Shown here piece by piece: positions 6,651 to 11,643 of a stretch of DNA of 11,643 nt. Below the pieces are notes generated by a model, which was not told where the DNA came from, did no database searches, and was given only the letters and a program-made list of their open reading frames with translations. The DNA lies in assembly GCA_964544635.1 (NCBI GenBank), contig CAZJCK010000085.1:1-11643 (forward strand). Direction: 5' to 3'. Source of the DNA: CAZJCK01 sp964544635 (GTDB taxonomy: Bacteria > Zixibacteria > MSB-5A5 > GN15 > FEB-12). Each line of letters begins with the position of its first letter. Position 1 is the stretch's first letter. The translations under genes were made by a program, and so were the position numbers.

Positions 6651-7750
6651 TGCCGTTCGAATATCTCGTTACTATAGTCGTTGTGATCGGGCTGGCCTTC
6701 GTCGCCTACATGGCATGGGAGCGCATGAACGGCAACCGCAGGAAACCCGACACTTCGCTTTACGTCGAATCGCTGCGCGACCTGCTCGACGGCTACAAGG
6801 AGCGCGCCTTCGGCAAGCTGCGCCAGGTGGTGGTTGAGGATTCGAACAACATCGATGCCTACCTCCGGCTCGGCCAGATCCTCCGCGAACACAACCGGGC
6901 CGACCGTGCCCTCCAGGTCCACAAGGATCTCACCCTGCGCACCGGCCTCACGACCCATCAGAAAGCCCGGATCCTCTGGCAGCTTGCCGAGGACTATACC
7001 GCCACCGACGATACCGCCACCGCCATCGAGGCGCTGACCGAATTATGCGAACTACAGCCGAACAATCACGGCGCCCACAGTAAATTGCTCGGGCTGCAGA
7101 AGAAGGCCAGGCGGTGGGAAGATGCCTACGACACGGCGGTCAAGCTGCTCAAGCTGGAATCGAACAAGTCGAAAAAGCCGCTCGCACCGCTCAAGTATCA
7201 GCAGGGCAAGGCGCTCTATGAAAAACGAGAGTACCACAAAGCCCGCATTGTTTTTAAGGAAGCGATCGGACTCGATCCCCAGTACGTGCCGGCCTACCTC
7301 GCCATCGGCGACTCCTACTCTGAAGAACAGCGTTTCGAGGACGCCGTCAACTTCTGGGTCAAGCTGATCAGCGCCGTCCCCGACCAGGGACACCAGGTAA
7401 TCGACCGCCTCGCCCGCACACTCTTCGACCTCGGCCGCTACGGCGAGATTGTCGACATCTGCCAGAACATTCTGGCCCACGCCCCGCGTAATATCGAGGC
7501 GCGCATGACCCTGGCCCGTTTCTACCGTCGCAAGGGCGACCTCGATGCCGCCCGCGGCTTCCTCGTCGATCTTGTCGAAGACAGCCCCGACCAGACAGTG
7601 GCGGTCATGGAATTGATTCGCATTTATCTCGAACTGGGCGAACACCAGAAAATCGATGAACTCTGCCAGCGGGTCGGTAAGCGCCGCGTCATGCCGCCGC
7701 CGAACGACCGCGATCGGATCGCCGACGCCAGCCTGCTGGGCATTCAATAA
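6647..7750 (+). CDS. LapB-like membrane-anchored TPR protein lacking the rubredoxin domain
   Basis: The 367-residue product has one N-terminal membrane helix (about 5-23) followed by a basic stretch (RMNGNRRK). Tandem TPR-like repeats then run from about 38 to 345, for example AYLRLGQILREHNRADRALQ at 71-90 and AYLAIGDSYSEEQRFEDAV at 216-234. The segment about 39-132 resembles E. coli LapB closely in pattern (YV...LL at the start, then AYLRLG, ALQVHK, and LTTHQK before the next helix). LapB helps control lipid A synthesis through LpxC and FtsH. E. coli LapB ends in a rubredoxin-like metal site with two CxxC pairs. Here the only cysteines are C134, C272 and C340, and the protein ends in about 25 residues with no CxxC. 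ATG 6647 overlaps the lapA-like stop by 4 bp; ATG 6650 is equally possible and is better spaced from GAGGA (6639-6643). A general envelope-assembly scaffold is the alternative reading. Confidence 0.8.
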   Translation: MMPFEYLVTIVVVIGLAFVAYMAWERMNGNRRKPDTSLYVESLRDLLDGYKERAFGKLRQVVVEDSNNIDAYLRLGQILREHNRADRALQVHKDLTLRTGLTTHQKARILWQLAEDYTATDDTATAIEALTELCELQPNNHGAHSKLLGLQKKARRWEDAYDTAVKLLKLESNKSKKPLAPLKYQQGKALYEKREYHKARIVFKEAIGLDPQYVPAYLAIGDSYSEEQRFEDAVNFWVKLISAVPDQGHQVIDRLARTLFDLGRYGEIVDICQNILAHAPRNIEARMTLARFYRRKGDLDAARGFLVDLVEDSPDQTVAVMELIRIYLELGEHQKIDELCQRVGKRRVMPPPNDRDRIADASLLGIQ

Positions 7751-7768
7751 GTCACGGAGGCTTTCGGT

Positions 7769-8773
7769 ATGCTGCGGCTCAGTATTGTCATACTCAGCCT
7801 CGCCGCCCTGGTCGCATTGTCGCCGACGGTCGGCGCGGAATCGTTGTACTCGCTCATTCTCGACGGTAAACTCGAGGCGGCCCGCGACTCCCTGCAGCAG
7901 CTGTCAACCGCCGCCCTCCGTGACGGTGACCAGCTCTTTTACCAGGCCCTGCTGGCGTCGGATGCCGACCAGGCGGCGCGATTGTTCAGCGCCGCCCTCA
8001 ATGCCGGCGTCTCGCCCTACTACCTCGAAAAGATCTACTATCGCCTGGCGCAGTACCACTTCATGAAGGGCAACTACAAGCACCTCGGTGAACACATTCA
8101 GCAGTATCGCGCCCGCTGGGAGAACGGTCGCTACACCGACCAGATGCTGCGCTACCTCTCGGTTGTCGACGAAAAGGAAGGCGCGTACGAATCCTCGATC
8201 CGCCAGCTCGACCGCTATCTTACGTACTTTACCGACAAAGAACACCGCCAGTGGGCCGAACTGGACAAGGCGAGGGTGATGAATCGCTACAGCAAGGGCA
8301 TCGCTGCGGCCGAGCTGCTCCGCAAGCTCAACAAGGAGCGCAGCGGGCCATGTGTGCCACCGGCGCTCTACATGCTCTCGATGCAGGCGGTTGGTGACGG
8401 CAACACCGACATGGCCATCTTCTACCACAGCCTCCTGCGCGAAAGCTACCCGACGGCGATCGGTCTCGATCCCCTGGTCGACATGATCAGTGGCGTGGCA
8501 ACCTACGAACGTATCGACACCGAAGCCGCCAAACGTACCGGCACCATCTACTCGATCCAGGTCGGCGCTTTCTCGAACAAGGCCAACGCCCGCAAGATGG
8601 AAGCCCGCTTCCGCACGGTCGATTTTGGCACCGAGATCCGCAGCAAGGATGTAGCCGGTCAGAATTACTATGTCGTCTACGTCGGGCGCTTTGATTCGTA
8701 TGAAGACGCCCACGCCGCCAAGCGTTCGCTGGAATCCACCCATAAAGAAGTGTTCCAGGTTGTGGCGCGATGA
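7769..8773 (+). CDS. Secreted helical-repeat protein with C-terminal SPOR domain
   Basis: The 334-residue product has a Sec signal peptide (hydrophobic core about 4-18, likely cleavage after VGA at 21-23). A long helical region (about 24-245) follows, with TPR-like helix pairs such as LFYQALLASDADQAARLFSAAL (split here as LFYQALLASDA and QAARLFSAAL, about 56-78) and YRLAQYHFMKGNYKHLGEHI at 91-110. A SPOR domain occupies about 259-333; IYSIQVGAFSNKANA (260-274) and YYVVYVGRFDSYEDA (300-314) are the two hallmark half-repeats. SPOR domains bind glycan strands stripped of stem peptides, typically at the division septum, so a periplasmic role in cell-wall or division processes is likely. GGAGG (7756-7760) gives a strong start at ATG 7769, 18 bp after the LapB-like gene. 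Its stop overlaps the mutS start by 4 bp. The SPOR call is firm; the exact cell-wall task is unknown. Confidence 0.85.
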   Translation: MLRLSIVILSLAALVALSPTVGAESLYSLILDGKLEAARDSLQQLSTAALRDGDQLFYQALLASDADQAARLFSAALNAGVSPYYLEKIYYRLAQYHFMKGNYKHLGEHIQQYRARWENGRYTDQMLRYLSVVDEKEGAYESSIRQLDRYLTYFTDKEHRQWAELDKARVMNRYSKGIAAAELLRKLNKERSGPCVPPALYMLSMQAVGDGNTDMAIFYHSLLRESYPTAIGLDPLVDMISGVATYERIDTEAAKRTGTIYSIQVGAFSNKANARKMEARFRTVDFGTEIRSKDVAGQNYYVVYVGRFDSYEDAHAAKRSLESTHKEVFQVVAR

Positions 8774-11367
8774 GTGCGGTCGGCTCCGGTGAGGGACTGA
8801 CCCCCCTGATGCGTCAGTTCTACGCCATCAAGAAACAACACCCCGACAAGATACTCTTTTTCCGCATGGGCGACTTCTATGAGATGTTCGGTGACGATGC
8901 CGTCAAGGCCGCGCCTCTTCTCGGGATCACCCTTACCTCGCGCTCGCAGGGGACCAGCGAGAAGATCCCGCTCGCCGGGGTACCGTATCATTCCTATGAA
9001 AAATATCTCGCGCGGCTCCTCGAAAAAGGGGAAAAGGTTGTCATCGTCGAACAGGTGGAGGATCCGAAAACTGCCAAGGGTATCGTCAAGCGGGAAGTTG
9101 TCGAAATTTACACTCCCGGCACCGCCACTGTCGAAATGGCTGAAGATCACCGTCCGATGTGGCTGGCCGCCCTGTATGAAAACGGCGCCAGCGCCGCCGG
9201 CATCGCCGCGCTCGATCTGTCGACGGGCGACTTTGTCGTCGACGAGGGTCCGCGCGCCGAGATTATCGAACGCCTCAGGGTGCTGGAACCGTCAGAACTG
9301 CTGTACCCTGAGTCCGACGATACCGACGAAGGCGCATCCGCGCCGATCAACGACAGCAACCTGCGATTGACCCGGCTCGAGGCGTACAACTTTGATCACG
9401 CAGCGGCGCAACGTGACTTGACCCGTCACTTTCAGACCAGTACCCTTGATGGTTTTGGGGTCGGCGGTTTGCAACTGGCTGTTACCGCCGCCGGCGCAAT
9501 CTTTCGCTACCTGAAAGAAAACCACCGTGACCGGCTTGATCACGTCCACCGCCTGACCCGCATCGACGCATCCGAGGCGATGTCGCTTGACTACAGCACG
9601 GTGCGCAACCTCGAGCTGCTGCGCAGTATCTCGACGGGGGAGGAGAAACACTCGCTCTTCGGCGTCATTAACCGCTGTCACACGCCGGCCGGGGCGCGAC
9701 GCTTGAAAGGGTCGCTCTTGCGGCCATTCCGTTCCCGCGCCCGCATCGAACGACGCCTGTCGGGCGTCGCCGAACTGGTCGGCAACCGGCCGTTCGCCGA
9801 ACAAATTCGCAGCCGGACACGGCAGCTTGGCGATCTCGAAAAGCTGAGCGGTCGTCTCGGTATGGGCAAACTGTCGCCACGTCAGGCGGCCGGTATTCGC
9901 GATTCGCTTCTGGTCGCCATGCAACTGCGCGAGCTGCTGACCGATGCTCACAGCCCCCACCTGTCCGCCATCCAGGGCAACATGCCCGACATGCAACCGG
10001 TTATCGATCAGCTCAGTGCGGCGCTCGTTGATGAACCGCCGCTTACAACTGCCCGGGGCGGTGTCTTCCGGCGCGGTTTCTCCGAGGAACTGGACAGCCT
10101 CAATGACTCCATCAAGGGTGCTCGCGAATACATCGCCTCACTGCAGGGCAAGGAACGCAAACGTACCGGTATTGGATCACTCAAAGTCGGCTTCAACAAG
10201 GTGTTCGGGTATTATCTCGAGATAACCAGGACACATGCCGACGCCGTCCCGTCGGAATACATCCGCAAGCAGACACTCGTAAACGCCGAGCGCTTCATCA
10301 CCCCGGAGCTAAAGGAGAAGGAGGAGCTGATCTTCTCGGCCGAAGAGAAGATCATCGCCTGCGAACAGCGACTGTACGAGTGTATGCTCGACAGACTTTC
10401 GGAACGCATCGGTGATCTCATGCTTACGGCTGAACTGCTTTCGGAACTCGACCTCGTCACCGGCCTTGCCGAACTGGCGGTGGAGCAGAAGTACACCCGT
10501 CCCGAGATCCACGAAGGCGCCACTCTGAGCATCGAGCAGGGGCGCCATCCTGTCATCGAATCGGTGTTGCCGTCGGGAGCCTTCGTTGCCAACGATACGA
10601 CCATCGAGTCCGACGGCTACATTCACATTCTGACCGGCCCCAATATGTCGGGCAAATCGACCTACCTGCGCCAGATCGGACTGATTGTCATCCTCGCCCA
10701 GATCGGAAGTTTCGTGCCTGCGAAGAGGGCCGACATCGGCCTCGTCGACCGCGTGTTTACCCGCGTCGGGGCGTTGGACAACCTCGCCCGCGGCCAGTCG
10801 ACCTTCCTCGTCGAAATGATCGAGACCGCCAATATCCTGCACAACGCCACCCCGCAGTCGCTGTTGTTGCTCGACGAAGTCGGTCGCGGTACCTCGACCT
10901 TCGACGGTCTCTCGGTCGCATGGGCGGTGGTGGAACATCTGCTCGAGGTCAACAAGTCGCGCACCATCTTCGCCACCCACTACCACGAGCTGACGACCAT
11001 GGCCGAAACCTACGACCAGGTCCGCAACTTCCAGGTGGCCGTCCGCGAATGGGAGGGCGAGATTGTCTTCCTGCACCAGATCATCCCCGGCGGCTGCGAC
11101 GATTCCTACGGCATCGATGTCGCCAAGCTGGCCGGCGTACCGAACAAGACTATCCGTCGCGCCAAACAAATTCTCCGGCTGCTGGAATCCGGCAAGTTCA
11201 ATCGCAGCGAACTCGGCAAGGGCCTGTACAAAGAAAGAGTGCAAGGCTCCCTGTTTGATCCGCAACCGTCGGCGACCGAAGAGAAACTTCGTGACATCGA
11301 CGTCGACAACATGACACCCATGGAAGCGCTCGCGCTGCTCCAGCAACTGAAGAAGGAGCTGTCGTGA
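8770..11367 (+). CDS. mutS: DNA mismatch repair protein MutS
   Basis: MutS recognises mismatches and small loops and, with ATP, recruits MutL. The 865-residue product is full length (E. coli: 853). The mismatch-reading motif GDFYEMF holds F36 and E38, the same numbers as in E. coli. Domains in order are mismatch binding (about 10-120), connector (about 128-250), and core/lever with clamp (about 265-565). The ATPase comes next, with Walker A GPNMSGKST (623-631), Walker B LLLLDEVGRG (698-707, D702 and E703), the ST-x-x-DG segment after it, and ATHYHELT (735-742, H737). Near the C-terminus QGSLF (825-829) matches the beta-clamp binding consensus, followed by the conserved dimerisation end (M-x-ALALLQQLKKEL). 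ATG 8770 overlaps the stop of the SPOR gene (ATGA); the ribosome binding site is weak, so translational coupling is likely. All catalytic residues are intact, so the enzyme should be active. Confidence 0.98.
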   Translation: MSAVGSGEGLTPLMRQFYAIKKQHPDKILFFRMGDFYEMFGDDAVKAAPLLGITLTSRSQGTSEKIPLAGVPYHSYEKYLARLLEKGEKVVIVEQVEDPKTAKGIVKREVVEIYTPGTATVEMAEDHRPMWLAALYENGASAAGIAALDLSTGDFVVDEGPRAEIIERLRVLEPSELLYPESDDTDEGASAPINDSNLRLTRLEAYNFDHAAAQRDLTRHFQTSTLDGFGVGGLQLAVTAAGAIFRYLKENHRDRLDHVHRLTRIDASEAMSLDYSTVRNLELLRSISTGEEKHSLFGVINRCHTPAGARRLKGSLLRPFRSRARIERRLSGVAELVGNRPFAEQIRSRTRQLGDLEKLSGRLGMGKLSPRQAAGIRDSLLVAMQLRELLTDAHSPHLSAIQGNMPDMQPVIDQLSAALVDEPPLTTARGGVFRRGFSEELDSLNDSIKGAREYIASLQGKERKRTGIGSLKVGFNKVFGYYLEITRTHADAVPSEYIRKQTLVNAERFITPELKEKEELIFSAEEKIIACEQRLYECMLDRLSERIGDLMLTAELLSELDLVTGLAELAVEQKYTRPEIHEGATLSIEQGRHPVIESVLPSGAFVANDTTIESDGYIHILTGPNMSGKSTYLRQIGLIVILAQIGSFVPAKRADIGLVDRVFTRVGALDNLARGQSTFLVEMIETANILHNATPQSLLLLDEVGRGTSTFDGLSVAWAVVEHLLEVNKSRTIFATHYHELTTMAETYDQVRNFQVAVREWEGEIVFLHQIIPGGCDDSYGIDVAKLAGVPNKTIRRAKQILRLLESGKFNRSELGKGLYKERVQGSLFDPQPSATEEKLRDIDVDNMTPMEALALLQQLKKELS
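11242..11256 (+). other. Beta-clamp binding motif QGSLF near the MutS C-terminus
   Basis: Codons 825-829 of mutS encode Q-G-S-L-F in a low-complexity linker between the ATPase and the C-terminal helices. It fits the QL(S/D)LF-type consensus for docking to the DNA polymerase sliding clamp, and E. coli MutS has a similar element (QMSLL) in the equivalent linker. This is a motif match; binding is inferred. Confidence 0.6.
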
Positions 11368-11643
11368 GCAGCAACCCGCAGCAGCACGCCAGGCGGCGCT
11401 GGATACGACCGCTCCCCAAAACGCTGATCAACAAGATCGCTGCCGGCGAAGTTGTCGAGCGCCCGGCTGCCGTTGTCAAGGAGCTGGTTGAGAACAGTCT
11501 TGATGCCGACGCCACCCGGATCGACATCACCATCGAAAAATCCGGTGGTCGTCTGATCAGGATTGTCGACAACGGCTGCGGCATCGACGAGGACCAGATC
11601 GAGATCGCCTTCTCGCGCCACGCGACATCGAAAATATCGTCGT
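11364..11643 (+). CDS. mutL: DNA mismatch repair protein MutL, 5' part only
   Basis: The first 93 codons of mutL are present; the gene runs off the window. The product shows the GHKL ATPase motifs of MutL: KIAAGEVVERPAAVVKELVENSLDA split as IAAGEVVERP (25-34) and KELVENSLDA (39-48, catalytic E40 and Mg-binding N44), then DNGCGI (69-74) and FSRHATSKI (83-91). The start is GTG 11364, overlapping the mutS stop by 4 bp (GTGA), with AAGGAG (11353-11358) at 5-base spacing. The N-terminus is about 12 residues longer than in most MutL proteins, which begin close to the LP-x-x-L-x-x-KIAAGEV segment, and it is basic (HARRRW). MutL links MutS to downstream repair steps. Whether this one carries the C-terminal endonuclease site cannot be told because that part is outside the window. 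Confidence 0.95.
   Translation, partial: MSSNPQQHARRRWIRPLPKTLINKIAAGEVVERPAAVVKELVENSLDADATRIDITIEKSGGRLIRIVDNGCGIDEDQIEIAFSRHATSKISS

Noticed and set aside
7904..8743. A 279-codon open frame on the minus strand opposite the SPOR gene
   Set aside because: It mirrors the codon pattern of the sense gene and has no supporting motif or ribosome binding site.
10309..11346. A 345-codon open frame on the minus strand opposite mutS
   Set aside because: It lies wholly inside a certain mutS coding region, its translation has no recognisable domain, and long antisense frames are common opposite genes with strong GC bias at third positions.
1..11643. CRISPR arrays, tRNA or rRNA genes, insertion sequences, toxin-antitoxin or phage-defence genes
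   Set aside because: The window was read for regular repeats, cloverleaf-like sequence, terminal inverted repeats and defence-type proteins; none was seen, and nearly every base is taken by the genes listed.

Overview
The window is a fully packed stretch of chromosome from a moderately GC-rich Gram-negative bacterium. All ten complete genes and one partial gene lie on the + strand. The Gram-negative assignment rests on a Wza-type polysaccharide export protein with a signal peptide, a Wzz-type chain-length protein, and a LapA/LapB-like pair. Nothing in the DNA names the species. The mix of an exosortase-type exopolysaccharide module, TPR-rich proteins and a SPOR protein next to mutSL would suit a deltaproteobacterial or FCB/Zixibacteria-like lineage, but that placement is only a guess.

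Region 1 (2-5366) is an exopolysaccharide export and regulation module. In order it encodes an SLBB export protein, a chain-length determinant (polysaccharide co-polymerase), a cytoplasmic TPR protein of unknown role, a separate tyrosine kinase/ATPase (CpsD/Wzc-C type) with a tyrosine cluster, and a polysaccharide deacetylase of the kind found with exosortase (XrtA) loci. Gaps are 2-34 bp, so this is probably one transcript that starts upstream of the window. No exosortase, glycosyltransferase, flippase or polymerase is present, so the rest of the locus must lie upstream or elsewhere.

Region 2 (5367-6287) starts with a 118-bp intergenic stretch holding a weak promoter candidate. It then carries a single gene for a small secreted protein that looks like the PsbP/DUF1795 class. 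A GC-rich hairpin just after its stop may end the transcript. A second imperfect hairpin precedes the next gene.

Region 3 (6288-11643) reads as one tightly coupled operon: a LapA-like (DUF1049) membrane protein, a membrane-anchored TPR protein that resembles LapB but lacks the C-terminal rubredoxin domain, a secreted helical-repeat/SPOR protein, mutS, and the 5' end of mutL. Three of the four junctions are 4-bp start/stop overlaps; the fourth is an 18-bp gap with a strong ribosome binding site. Envelope-maintenance genes are therefore translationally coupled to DNA mismatch repair.

No tRNA, rRNA, CRISPR array, insertion sequence, integrase or phage gene was seen. I do not claim a wholly new system. 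The points most worth following are the TPR protein with an unassigned N-terminal segment placed between co-polymerase and kinase, the LapB-like protein without rubredoxin, and the coupling of the SPOR gene to mutSL.
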